Assembly (NCBI GenBank): GCA_019186985.1
Contig: JABARQ010000014.1
Location: 1-64,000, forward strand
DNA from: Prosthecobacter sp.
Lineage (GTDB): Bacteria > Verrucomicrobiota > Verrucomicrobiia > Verrucomicrobiales > Verrucomicrobiaceae
Direction of reading: 5' to 3'
Length of the DNA stretch: 64,000 nucleotides
A program made the position numbers and the translations under genes. Positions within the stretch are counted from its first letter, which is position 1. Every line of letters starts with the position of its first letter. Below are positions 8,499-16,239 of the stretch, piece by piece. Under the pieces are notes generated by a model that saw nothing but the letters and a program-made list of their open reading frames with translations, did not search any database and was not told the DNA's origin.

Positions 8499-9547
8499 TG
8501 ACCGAATGCATCCAGATCGGGGAGATCTCGATTCAGGTGACCCGCAAGGCCATCAAGAACGTCCACCTCTCCGTCCACCCGCCGGATGGCCGTGTCACAT
8601 TGACCGCACCCACTTCCACCCGTCTGGACGTGGCCCGGGCGTATGCCATCTCGCGTCTCGGCTGGATTCGCCAGCAGCAGGAGAAACTACGCGGACAGGC
8701 CCGCGAAACGCCGCGCCAGCTGATCGAGCGTGAGAGTCACTACGTGTGGGGCCGCCGCCATTTGATGACCGTCAAACATGCCGATGCCAAACCCAGCGTC
8801 AGACTCGATCATAAGCGCATCACCCTGACCGTGCGTCCGGGCAGCGATGCTCAAAGGCGGGCCGAAGTCGTTCATGAGTGGCACAAGTCACTGCTGCATG
8901 AGGCGGTGCCAGCCATCATCAAGAAATGGCAGCCAAAGCTGAAGGTGCATGTGGCTGGTTACTTCCTGCAGCGGATGAAAACCAAGTGGGTAAGCTGTAA
9001 CCACCGCGCCGGACACATTCGTCTGAACACCGAACTGGTGAAGAAGCCGAAGGACCTCCTCGAATACGTCATCGTTCACGAGATGGTGCATCTCCTCGAA
9101 CCGACTCACAGCTCACGATTTATCGAAATCCTCGAAATGCATTATCCCTCGTGGCGCGAAGCCCGGGCGGAATTGAACGAGTTGCCGCTGAGTGCTGAGG
9201 CGTGGCGGGAATCGGGAGAAACCCAAGCGTCTGTCCCTCTATGGGTAAAAAGAACGCCAGCCGGAGGGGCTGGCGTTCTGAGGAAAAACAGGAGCGGTGA
9301 GCTTACTTTTTCACCCGGGCGACCCGGACACCCATCTTGCTGGCGACGGGGTTGGGCGACTGGCGGGCGTTCATCCAGTATTTGGCCCCGGGTTCGTCCG
9401 GCTGTTCATTGCGGTCCAGAAGGCCGGGAGGGGCGTCGCTGTGATCGCGGGTCAGAACTCCAAGGAGGCCGTCTGACTCAACCGTTCTTTCGGCAGCGGT
9501 GCCGGAGGAGGCTGGAGCGTTGTCCGCCTTCACATGCCGGTAACTGA
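8498..9547 (+). CDS. SprT/YgjP-like zinc metallopeptidase with read-through C-terminal tail
   Basis: This is an M48-type YgjP/SprT-like protein (DUF45) with HEMVH at 194-198 followed by the expected third ligand region (EPTHSSRF). Family members are about 235-245 residues and end near the motif seen here as YPSWREARAELNELPLS. The frame then continues about 110 residues of Arg/Gly/Ser-rich low-quality sequence. It passes through a perfect hairpin (9251-9279) and antisense through most of the lipoprotein gene at 9303-9677. The natural stop has apparently been lost, and the island/chromosome junction probably lies near 9220-9250. Such peptidases are commonly the last gene of hsdR operons; coupling by TGATG supports this. 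Confidence 0.8.
   Translation: MTECIQIGEISIQVTRKAIKNVHLSVHPPDGRVTLTAPTSTRLDVARAYAISRLGWIRQQQEKLRGQARETPRQLIERESHYVWGRRHLMTVKHADAKPSVRLDHKRITLTVRPGSDAQRRAEVVHEWHKSLLHEAVPAIIKKWQPKLKVHVAGYFLQRMKTKWVSCNHRAGHIRLNTELVKKPKDLLEYVIVHEMVHLLEPTHSSRFIEILEMHYPSWREARAELNELPLSAEAWRESGETQASVPLWVKRTPAGGAGVLRKNRSGELTFSPGRPGHPSCWRRGWATGGRSSSIWPRVRPAVHCGPEGREGRRCDRGSELQGGRLTQPFFRQRCRRRLERCPPSHAGN
9251..9279 (-). terminator. Rho-independent terminator for the minus-strand lipoprotein gene
   Basis: A perfect 12-bp stem (AGAACGCCAGCC at 9251-9262, GGCTGGCGTTCT at 9268-9279) with a 5-base loop is preceded on the + strand by AAAAA, giving a T-run on the minus strand. It lies 23 bases past the stop of the lipoprotein gene at 9303, so it serves that gene. 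On the + strand no T-tract follows. Confidence 0.8.
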
Positions 9548-9677
9548 CGCCCATTTTCGATCCGATGGGCGAGGTGTTGACCGAAGAATACCGGCGGCCG
9601 TCCTTTTCACCGGAGGAACAGGAGGCAAGCAGCAGGGCGGCAGGCAGCAGGGGGAGGATCTTGGCAATCGAAGGCAT
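9303..9677 (-). CDS. Small lipoprotein, 124 aa
   Basis: The N-terminus is a lipoprotein signal: a hydrophobic core followed by LLASC, so the mature protein begins at Cys20 and is probably membrane-anchored. The remainder is polar. An internal similarity, SPIGSKMGVSYRHVK against NPVASKMGVRVARVK, suggests two copies of a short unit. No family is recognised. The gene is followed by its own terminator. Most of it is overlapped antisense by the abnormal tail of the metallopeptidase frame, which supports this gene rather than that tail as the real coding sequence. Confidence 0.8.
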   Translation of the reverse strand: MPSIAKILPLLPAALLLASCSSGEKDGRRYSSVNTSPIGSKMGVSYRHVKADNAPASSGTAAERTVESDGLLGVLTRDHSDAPPGLLDRNEQPDEPGAKYWMNARQSPNPVASKMGVRVARVKK

Positions 9678-9724
9678 GGGAGACTGACGGGATGGAGCAG
9701 GAAGCTGCCCAGGATGTGCTCGCT

Positions 9725-10042
9725 TCAGGGAACCAGGGCGTCCGGGGAGTCAACGAAGAAGTCCTTCAGCTCCGTCTCCGTGGAATTGGTGCGGATGCCT
9801 TCCAGGCGGCGGCGGCTGCCGCGGTCCGTGCGGGGGCTGTTGGCGGCTCGGCCGACGAGGTCGGTGAGGATCGGCGCGGCGACCACGGCGCTGGCGGCGA
9901 GCAGGGTGAGGGAGACGATGTTGGAGGTGCTGCGGCTCATGCCACGTCCGAAGAGAATGCCGAGGGCGCAGCCTGCGGCGGCGGGGGCGATCACGTTGGC
10001 GTAGGTTTCGTAACGGCTTTCGGCGGTGGTTTCTGGAGGCAT
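9725..10042 (-). CDS. Small membrane protein, 105 aa
   Basis: From ATG 10042 (MPPETTAESRYETYANV) the protein has two predicted hydrophobic segments, about 17-34 and 42-62, and then a basic stretch (RTDRGSRRRLEGIR) and a soluble tail. The topology suggests an inner-membrane hairpin with a cytoplasmic C-terminus. Longer upstream frames merely run antisense to manC. The start lies 68 bases from the divergently transcribed mannose-1-phosphate guanylyltransferase gene. No family is recognised. Confidence 0.7.
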   Translation of the reverse strand: MPPETTAESRYETYANVIAPAAAGCALGILFGRGMSRSTSNIVSLTLLAASAVVAAPILTDLVGRAANSPRTDRGSRRRLEGIRTNSTETELKDFFVDSPDALVP

Positions 10043-10109
10043 GACAAGACATGATAGCAGATCCCCACATTCTCCAAAGTGGAAATTGCCCGGCTGGGCG
10101 AACACTTCC

Positions 10110-11201
10110 ATGATGACTCGAATGACCCCCGCGACGAACTCCCGATACGCACTCATCCTCGCCGGCGGCAGCGGCCAGCGTTTCTGGCCCATCAGCCGTG
10201 ACGCCCTGCCCAAGCAGCTGCTGAAGCTTTTCGGCGACAAGACGCTGCTGGAGATGACGGTCGAGCGCCTGGACGGCCTGGTGCCGAAGGAAAACATCCT
10301 GATCCTCACCAACAAGCAGCAGGAGGCGGGTGTGAGGACGCTGCTGCCCCAGCTGCCCGAGGGCAACATCATCGCCGAGCCCGAGAAGCGTGACACCGCG
10401 CCTGCCATCGCCCTGGCGGTCGGCTGGGTGGTCGCGCGTGATCCAGCGGCGACGATGATGGTCCTGCCGGCGGATCACCTGATCCAGAACAAGGCGGAGT
10501 TTCAGCGTGTGCTGACCGTGGCCATGCAGGCGGCCGAGGCCGGCAACGCCCTGGTCACCGTGGGCATCAAGCCCACCTGGCCCTGTCCGAGTTATGGTTA
10601 TGTCGAGCGCGGCCGGCGCGCCGCCCTTCCCGGAGTGGACGACGGCGGCGTCTATGAGGTCGTGCGCTTCCGGGAGAAGCCCAACCCCGACCTCGCCGAG
10701 CATTTCATCAGCCAGGGCAGCTTCACCTGGAACGCCGGCATGTTCATCTGGACGATCCCGGCCATCTTCAGCGAGATGAGCCGTCACTGCCCCGCCCTGG
10801 CCGACTTCATCTCCGAGCTGCGGGGTTCCAAGGACTTCATGGCCACCGTGGCGCGTCAGTTTGGCAAGCTGCCGAAGCTGTCCATCGACTACGCCCTGAT
10901 GGAGCGTGCCTCCCGCGTGCTGAACGTCGAGGCCACCTTTGACTGGGACGACGTGGGCAACTGGACCAGCGTCGGGCGCTATCTGAAGTGCGATGACGAC
11001 GGCAACCAGCACAACTGTGCCTTCTCCCAGATCGGCGCCGCCAACAACCTGGTGTTCTCCCAGACCGGCCAGCATGTGGCGCTGCTCGGCGTGCAGGATC
11101 TGATCGTGGTGTCCGCCAAGGACGCCCTGCTGGTGACCAGCCGCGCCCATGCGGAAAACATCAAGAAGCTCGGCGACCTGCTGCCCCGCGAGTTGAAGTG
11201 A
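10110..11201 (+). CDS. manC: Mannose-1-phosphate guanylyltransferase
   Basis: The enzyme makes GDP-mannose from GTP and mannose-1-phosphate for surface polysaccharide synthesis. The N-terminus carries the nucleotidyltransferase signature LAGGSGQRFWPISR with the following lysine (LPKQLLKLFG). Further conserved segments are LPADHLI, RFREKPN, TWNAGMFIW and DWDDVGNW. At 363 residues it is the single-domain form, without the C-terminal cupin isomerase domain of bifunctional ManC/AlgA. The start was set at ATG 10110 (MMTRMTPATNSRYAL); ATG 10122 is also possible. The longer upstream frame is unlikely because it overlaps the divergent gene. Confidence 0.92.
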   Translation: MMTRMTPATNSRYALILAGGSGQRFWPISRDALPKQLLKLFGDKTLLEMTVERLDGLVPKENILILTNKQQEAGVRTLLPQLPEGNIIAEPEKRDTAPAIALAVGWVVARDPAATMMVLPADHLIQNKAEFQRVLTVAMQAAEAGNALVTVGIKPTWPCPSYGYVERGRRAALPGVDDGGVYEVVRFREKPNPDLAEHFISQGSFTWNAGMFIWTIPAIFSEMSRHCPALADFISELRGSKDFMATVARQFGKLPKLSIDYALMERASRVLNVEATFDWDDVGNWTSVGRYLKCDDDGNQHNCAFSQIGAANNLVFSQTGQHVALLGVQDLIVVSAKDALLVTSRAHAENIKKLGDLLPRELK

Positions 11202-11251
11202 CCTTCGATCCCGCGATTGCCAGGCGGCCACGACGCACGTAATCCCGCTGC

Positions 11252-11518
11252 ATGAATCCTGAATTCGGCACCCTCCAGGCCCTTCTCAAGCGCAGGCTCC
11301 AGCTCATCGCGGACCATGAGTTTCGCGATGTCGATCCGACCGGCCACCTCGCCGCCCTTCAGCAGGTCTCCGAACTGATCACGTCCGAGCATCACCGGCT
11401 CAGGCCCGTGCTGCCTGGACGCCTCAGCCATTTCCTCCAGCAGGCGAGCTTTTCCAAGGCGCTGGAGTTTCTGGAGGAGGACAGCCGGCTGGGCTCAGGC
11501 TTTGCGCAGGAGCATTGA
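11252..11518 (+). CDS. Hypothetical protein, 88 aa
   Basis: This small, soluble, mostly helical protein (TLQALLKRRLQLIADHEF; LAALQQVSELIT) starts at ATG 11252, 50 bases after manC, and is probably co-transcribed with it. Its 3' end overlaps the convergent symporter gene by 24 bases. It has no cysteine pairs, signal peptide or membrane segment. I do not recognise a family; the composition and amphipathic pattern look like a genuine protein. Confidence 0.65.
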   Translation: MNPEFGTLQALLKRRLQLIADHEFRDVDPTGHLAALQQVSELITSEHHRLRPVLPGRLSHFLQQASFSKALEFLEEDSRLGSGFAQEH

Positions 11519-12988
11519 GCCGCCGACGGCAATCAGGCTGTTGAGGCTGAGCGCGTAGATTCCGGGGTGGAAGCCGCTGGTCTTCAGCCAGGCCATGAAA
11601 CCGCCGCCCTTGTCGTCCACCCAGAAGAACGAAAGCGCAAAGAGCAGGCCGGCCAGCATCCCTGCAAAGACAGGCCCGGACTTCAGCCCCTTCCAGTGCA
11701 GGCCGATGAGAAAGGCGGGCGCGATCTGCAGCAGCATGTCGAACTTCATCTCCAGCAGCTCGACGAGCGTGAACTTCACCCCGGAGTTGTTCATGTAAAC
11801 CGCCAGGGAGGCCATGGCGAAAACGATGCCGGTGGAGGTCCATTTGCCCAGGCGAGTCAGCGATTCCTGGCCGGCCTGCGGGTTCACGAAGCCGGCATAA
11901 AGGTCCTTGGTGATCATGCTGGAGAGGGACAGCAGCGAAGAATCCGCCGTGGACATGATGGCTCCCAGCACGGCGGCGAAAATGAGCACGACGAGGGAAT
12001 AACCCAGGGTGCTCTGCTCCTGCACATGCCGCATCATGACACCGAGCACGGCGTCCGTGCTCGCCCCGGAAAGCTCCCCGGACAGGTTGGCGGCCGCCGT
12101 GACACCGGCGAGCACGGCGATCAAGGCGGTGGTCAGCGGCATGAAGGCCATCACCGCCAGGCTGCGGCGCAGGGCCGGGGCGCTGCGGGCGGCATAGATG
12201 CGCTGGATGGCCTGGGGATACAGGGCGGCCCCGACGCCCAGCAGGAGGATGTAGCTCAGCCAGCTGCGTGCCTCGACAGCCTTCGGCGGCAGCACCTTTG
12301 CTGGCGCGGCCTGGGCCAGCTTCAGGGTCGAGGCCTCCAGGGAGCCGTATTCGACAAAGATCAGCGCCATCAGAACCACAAAACCAATGGCCAGGATGCC
12401 GCCCTGAATCATGTCCGTCCAGGCCACGGCGCGGAAGCCGCCGAGGGTTTCATAGAGCAGCATGACCGCCGCCAGCACCCCCACGCCCCAGGCGAAGGCC
12501 GTGTCCGGAGGCAGGGTCGTCAGGCCCTCCACCGCGCGGCCCATCGCGGTGAGCTGGGCCAGGTAGAAGTTCAGCAGGGCGGCCACCATGATGAGGGTGG
12601 CAAGCAGGCTGAGCCCCCGGTGCCCGAAACGATGCGCCAGAAAGTCCGTCGGCGTGATGAACACATGCCGCTTGGCCAGCGTGAAGAGCTTCGGCGCCAG
12701 GATGAGATAGGTGATGACGATGGCCGTCATGAAATGCACGCTCGCCAGCCAGGAGAAGCCGACCCGGGAGGCCTTGCCCGAGAAGCCGAGGATGGTGTTG
12801 CCGCTGTACTGCGTGGCGTAGAGCGTCAGCAGCAGGACGAAGAAGCCCACGCCCGAACCACCGATGAAGTGGTCGCGCATGGAATTTTCCTCGCGCGCCT
12901 GACGTCCCAGCCAGCCGATCCAGACCAGGGAAAGCAGATAGAGCGCGATGAAGGCCAGGGCTCCGGGGCCGAAGGGCAGCACGTTCAT
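11495..12988 (-). CDS. Sodium:solute symporter (SSS family)
   Basis: This 497-residue integral membrane protein has about 13 hydrophobic segments. Family features include an N-terminal region with DHFIGGSGVGFF, the SSS-type motif ATQYSGNTILGFSGKAS near residues 58-75, and ADSSLLSLSSMITKDLY near the middle. The latter contains the serines that contribute to the Na2 site in this family. The substrate cannot be predicted; the PanF-like arrangement with a small upstream partner (12985-13209) suggests a pantothenate- or carboxylate-type transporter. Its ATG overlaps the stop of the upstream small gene, so the two are translationally coupled. Confidence 0.88.
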   Translation of the reverse strand: MNVLPFGPGALAFIALYLLSLVWIGWLGRQAREENSMRDHFIGGSGVGFFVLLLTLYATQYSGNTILGFSGKASRVGFSWLASVHFMTAIVITYLILAPKLFTLAKRHVFITPTDFLAHRFGHRGLSLLATLIMVAALLNFYLAQLTAMGRAVEGLTTLPPDTAFAWGVGVLAAVMLLYETLGGFRAVAWTDMIQGGILAIGFVVLMALIFVEYGSLEASTLKLAQAAPAKVLPPKAVEARSWLSYILLLGVGAALYPQAIQRIYAARSAPALRRSLAVMAFMPLTTALIAVLAGVTAAANLSGELSGASTDAVLGVMMRHVQEQSTLGYSLVVLIFAAVLGAIMSTADSSLLSLSSMITKDLYAGFVNPQAGQESLTRLGKWTSTGIVFAMASLAVYMNNSGVKFTLVELLEMKFDMLLQIAPAFLIGLHWKGLKSGPVFAGMLAGLLFALSFFWVDDKGGGFMAWLKTSGFHPGIYALSLNSLIAVGGSMLLRKA

Positions 12989-13209
12989 GCCTGGTCATCC
13001 TCCTCGTCAGGCCAGTGTTTCACCAGCAGCCAGGCCGTGTAGGCGGAGATCAGCGCCGAGCCGAGCACCGACACCGCCGCCCAGAGCGGCATGCCCAGGA
13101 GCAGCGGCCCGACCTCCTGCGGCCAGTACCAGGGAATCGAGACGGCGAACAGCACCGCATACACGGCCCAGACCCGCCAGGAGAGGAAGGAGAATTTCCG
13201 GTTCATCAT
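12985..13209 (-). CDS. Small membrane partner of the symporter (DUF3311/YhdT-like)
   Basis: A 74-residue protein (MMNRKFSFLSW; a start one codon later is equivalent) with two membrane segments separated by LLGMPLWAAVSVLG, a turn motif like that of DUF3311/YhdT proteins encoded next to PanF-type sodium symporters. Its stop overlaps the symporter start by four bases. It is likely an accessory subunit or assembly partner. The longer frame to 13851 is antisense to recO and not real. Confidence 0.75.
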   Translation of the reverse strand: MMNRKFSFLSWRVWAVYAVLFAVSIPWYWPQEVGPLLLGMPLWAAVSVLGSALISAYTAWLLVKHWPDEEDDQA

Positions 13210-13347
13210 GAATAGACAGGCCTTGGCGCAAACTTGCAGATCCTGCATCAAACGCGCCCAGCATGGCAGGACGACCACTCTTGGCAAGGCTTCGGCGGGC
13301 GAGTCCATGGAGTCCGCAGTTGTGCCGCCGCACTCATGGCGCGATGA

Positions 13348-13947
13348 GTGGGCGTGGAGAAGACGGAGGCCATCCTCATCGGACGCACGCGCTATTCCGA
13401 GACGACGCTGATCGTACACTGGTGCAGCGCGGAGCTGGGCTTGTTCCGGACCATTGCCAAGGGGGCGCTGAGGCCCAAGTCCGCATTTTCTGGCCTGCTC
13501 GACCTTTTTGTGTCGGCGGACATCCGCTTTTCCAGGGCCAGGACAAGCGACCTGCACACCCTGGTGGAAGCCCGCTGGGTCACGCCCCGGCTCGGCCTGC
13601 GGCAAAGCTACGGCCGGGTGCTGGCTGCGACCTACCTGGTGAAGCTCGTCGAACTGGTCGTCGAACCCCATGCGCCGCTGCCGGAAATCCACGACCTTCT
13701 GGCGAAGGCCCTCGACTACCTTGCCGAACACGATCCCAGCCGGGCGCTGGTGGAGCGTTTTGAGCTGCGCCTGGCGCAGGACCTGGGGCTGGTGGGGCCG
13801 GAGAACCAGGCGACGGGACTGTCCGCCCACGCCATCGAGGACACCTTCCACCGCCCCCTGCCGGTGCAGCGCCGGAAGCTGATCGAGTGGATCGATGCCA
13901 GGGCTGGCAGGGGTTCCGGAGCGGCACCCGGCAGGGATTCAGGATGA
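13348..13947 (+). CDS. recO: DNA repair protein RecO
   Basis: RecO anneals complementary strands and loads RecA with RecR. The N-terminus (VEKTEAILIGRTRYSETTLIV, here interrupted only for description) has the OB-fold pattern TEAI.L..R.Y.E..LIV of the family, followed by AKGALRPKSAF and a helical C-terminal domain with FELRLAQDLGL. At 199 residues it is shorter than the usual 230-260, and no CxxC zinc motif is visible. GTG at 13348 is the likely start; GTG at 13354 is an alternative. There is no ATG in the right frame. Confidence 0.85.
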   Translation: MGVEKTEAILIGRTRYSETTLIVHWCSAELGLFRTIAKGALRPKSAFSGLLDLFVSADIRFSRARTSDLHTLVEARWVTPRLGLRQSYGRVLAATYLVKLVELVVEPHAPLPEIHDLLAKALDYLAEHDPSRALVERFELRLAQDLGLVGPENQATGLSAHAIEDTFHRPLPVQRRKLIEWIDARAGRGSGAAPGRDSG

Positions 13948-13990
13948 ACGACGGCATGTTTTCGCTTGCTGGCAGACGGGGAGAACCGCG

Positions 13991-14869
13991 ATGGTACCTG
14001 ACAACCAACCCCGCCAGCCCTCCGTGTCCGACTTGAACGCAACCTCACCCTCGCCCGCCCAGATGCTGCTTGCCGAAGGCAGGCTGGAAGAGGCGCTGTC
14101 GGCGGCCAAGAAATCCCTGGAGCAGGCAAGGCTCGGCTCCCAGCCCGACGCCGTCTGCCGGGCGCTTCTGGACCTGGGTGACGTCAGGCGTGCTGAAGGC
14201 GACCCAGCGAAGGCGGAGGCCTGCTATCGCGAGGGGCTGGAGGAGCCGGCAGGCATGACCACCTTGTGCGCCTTGAAGATGCAGCTTGCAACCCTGCTCG
14301 ACTTTGAAGGGCGTGAGGCCGAGGCCGTGACCTTTTACGAGGAGGCGATCAGCGGGTTTGAATCCCTGAGCCCTCAGGATGAACTGCTGCTCTCCCAGCT
14401 CAGGAACAACCTGGCCATGATCTACAAGGGCCTGGGCAGGTTTGCCAAGGCTGAGTCGCTCTGCGTTCAAGCCCTCAACGCCCTGGAGCAGCGCCTGGGG
14501 CATGACACGGAAGAGGTCGCCTCCCTCTACAACAACCTCGGCTCCATCTACTACACGGCCGGATTTTCCGAGGAGGCCCGGAAGATGTTTGCCGATGCCC
14601 TGACCATCCGGGAGAAGCTGCTGCCTGCGGACCATCCGGACCTTGCGCAGTCACTCGGCAACCTGGCAACCGCCTGCCATGAGCTGGGTGACGACACCAG
14701 CTCTCTCCGGAACTTTGAGCGGGCCCTGGGCATTTTGAAGAACCATCTTTCCACGAAGCCGGACAGCTATGAGGCGGCGGCGGCGGATTTTGCCGCGCTC
14801 CTGGAGGCCCTGGGCAAGGAGGACGAAGCCCAGGCAATCCGTGACGAAGCACGGCGCCTGCTGGGCTGA
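13991..14869 (+). CDS. Tetratricopeptide-repeat protein
   Basis: A 292-residue protein built from tandem TPRs of the kinesin-light-chain type. Recognisable helices include ALLDLGDVRRAEGDPAKAEA, LRNNLAMIYKGLGRFAKAE, SLYNNLGSIYYTAGFSEEA and SLGNLATACHELGDD. There is no signal peptide or membrane segment, so it is probably a cytoplasmic scaffold for protein interactions. The start was placed at ATG 13991 because upstream in-frame sequence overlaps recO. It begins 43 bases after recO, and the two may share a transcript. No specific partner can be deduced. Confidence 0.85.
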   Translation: MVPDNQPRQPSVSDLNATSPSPAQMLLAEGRLEEALSAAKKSLEQARLGSQPDAVCRALLDLGDVRRAEGDPAKAEACYREGLEEPAGMTTLCALKMQLATLLDFEGREAEAVTFYEEAISGFESLSPQDELLLSQLRNNLAMIYKGLGRFAKAESLCVQALNALEQRLGHDTEEVASLYNNLGSIYYTAGFSEEARKMFADALTIREKLLPADHPDLAQSLGNLATACHELGDDTSSLRNFERALGILKNHLSTKPDSYEAAAADFAALLEALGKEDEAQAIRDEARRLLG

Positions 14870-14920
14870 GGGAGCAAAAGTGTTTCGACAAGGCGATGAC
14901 GGACGGCGTATGTGCCAGGC

Positions 14921-15697
14921 ATGAAATGTCTCCGCCACGCCATCCTGGTTCTTGCCTGCCTGCTTTGCTCCTGCTCAAAAAAGGACGTGCTGGTGATCGG
15001 CACGGACGCCACCTACCCCCCGTTTGAATACGTCGATGAGCAGGGCGTGATCCGCGGTGTCAGCGTGGCGATGGGCGAGGCGATCGCGCAGCGGCTGGGC
15101 AAGCCGGTGGAGTTTCAAAACATCAACTTTGACGGCCTGATCCCGGCGCTGCAGACCGGCCGGATAGACCTGATCATCTCCTCCCTGACCGCGAGCGAGC
15201 AGCGGCGCAGGTCCATCGACTTCTCCATTCCGTACGTGAAGACAGGCCTGGCCATCCTGGTTGCGAAGGACTCCAGCGTGCGTTCGGCCGAAGATCTCAA
15301 GGCCCCGGGGCGGAAACTCGCCGTGCGCATCGCCACCACGGGGGAGCAATGGTGCCGCGAACACATTCCCGGCGCGAAGCTGGTGGCGCTGGACACGGAT
15401 GCCGCCTGCGTGCTGGAGGTGGTCAACGGCACGGTGGACGCCTGGGTGTATGACCAGGTCAGCGTGATGAACTACCACGCCAAGCATGCCGGACGCACCC
15501 GTGCGCTGCTGGCCCCGCTGAGGGAGGAAGTGTGGGCCGTGGGCCTGAAGAAGGGCCGCGATGACCTGAAGACGCTCGTCGATGAAGTCATCGGCCGCAT
15601 GAAGGCAGACGGGTCTTTTTCCCGGCTTGCGGACCAGTACCTCGCCAGAGAGCGTGACATGATGAAGGCGCAGGGGCTGCCCTTTGTGTTTGAATGA
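14921..15697 (+). CDS. Amino-acid-type ABC transporter substrate-binding lipoprotein
   Basis: This is an SBP_bac_3 family protein of 258 residues. A lipoprotein signal ends with LLCSC (Cys18). The mature start VLVIGTDATYPPFEYVDEQG is the classic opening of polar-amino-acid binding proteins. Later segments (GLIPALQTGRIDLIISSLT, RSIDFSIPYV, VNGTVDAWVYDQ) match the fold. It is an orphan: no permease or ATPase gene lies nearby. It may feed a transporter encoded elsewhere or act as a sensor. Start ATG 14921; an in-frame GTG lies three codons upstream. Confidence 0.88.
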   Translation: MKCLRHAILVLACLLCSCSKKDVLVIGTDATYPPFEYVDEQGVIRGVSVAMGEAIAQRLGKPVEFQNINFDGLIPALQTGRIDLIISSLTASEQRRRSIDFSIPYVKTGLAILVAKDSSVRSAEDLKAPGRKLAVRIATTGEQWCREHIPGAKLVALDTDAACVLEVVNGTVDAWVYDQVSVMNYHAKHAGRTRALLAPLREEVWAVGLKKGRDDLKTLVDEVIGRMKADGSFSRLADQYLARERDMMKAQGLPFVFE

Positions 15698-15714
15698 ACG
15701 AAGGCAAAAAAGAA

Positions 15715-15742
15715 GCGCCGCCCGGAGTGAACCAGGCGGCGC
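15715..15742 (-). terminator. Terminator between convergent genes
   Basis: A stem GCGCCGCC (15715-15722) / GGCGGCGC (15735-15742) with a 12-base loop is preceded on the + strand by an A-rich run (AAAAAAGAA), giving a T-rich run on the minus strand. It follows the small lipoprotein gene at 15768. CTTTTC follows on the + side, so it may also act for the binding-protein gene. Confidence 0.65.
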
Positions 15743-15767
15743 GACGTGAGCTTTTCAGCCCCTTGGA

Positions 15768-15932
15768 TTAATGCTTGTGGCCGGTCTTGCAGCACTCGCC
15801 AGCCTTGCCGCAGCACTTGGCGGCGGCAGGTTTGGCGGCAGCGTTGCAGGAGGAGCATTCCTTCTTCTTCGTCGCGCAGGAGGCGAGAAGGAGGGAGGAG
15901 GCGGCCAGCGTGATGGTAAGGAGACGGATCAT
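15768..15932 (-). CDS. Cysteine-rich small lipoprotein, 54 aa
   Basis: From ATG 15932 (MIRLLTITLAASSLLLASC) the protein has a clear lipoprotein signal with LLASC. A short mature part carries seven further cysteines after the lipobox, in CSSC, KCC and ECC groups, and ends in GHKH. The Cys/His content suggests metal binding, but no family is recognised. It is followed by a terminator. Its start context (CACACTATG) is shared with the next small lipoprotein gene upstream. Confidence 0.75.
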   Translation of the reverse strand: MIRLLTITLAASSLLLASCATKKKECSSCNAAAKPAAAKCCGKAGECCKTGHKH

Positions 15933-15988
15933 AGTGTGTTCGGTTGGTAAACCCAATCTACGAAACAAGGCCCGGAAGGCCCGTCAGA

Positions 15989-16102
15989 TTACTTGGCGGC
16001 CTGCACAGGAGCAGGGGGCGGAGGAGGCGGGGGCTTGGAGGCGCAGGAGACGAGGCCGCCGGCGATGACCGAAGCCGCGAGGGCGAGGAGGGCGTATTTC
16101 AT
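15989..16102 (-). CDS. Small proline-rich lipoprotein, 37 aa
   Basis: From ATG 16102 (MKYALLALAASVIAGG) the peptide has a signal ending LVSC and a mature part of only about 17 residues dominated by a polyproline run (seven prolines). It is a membrane-anchored micro-lipoprotein of unknown role. The start context is the same CACACTATG as the neighbouring lipoprotein gene, and the spacing suggests the two are transcribed in the same direction. The longer upstream frame has no signal-like features. Confidence 0.65.
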   Translation of the reverse strand: MKYALLALAASVIAGGLVSCASKPPPPPPPAPVQAAK

Positions 16103-16239
16103 AGTGTGGTGTTCGTTGTGTTTGTTGTTGTTCTCAAGGCCCGTCTGAGGGGCGCATGGAATTGGCGAGAAATAACAATGAACGTCTGATTTGCAAACAG
16201 GCAAATGAACCGGCCTCAGGAAAGTCTCTCCATTGATTC

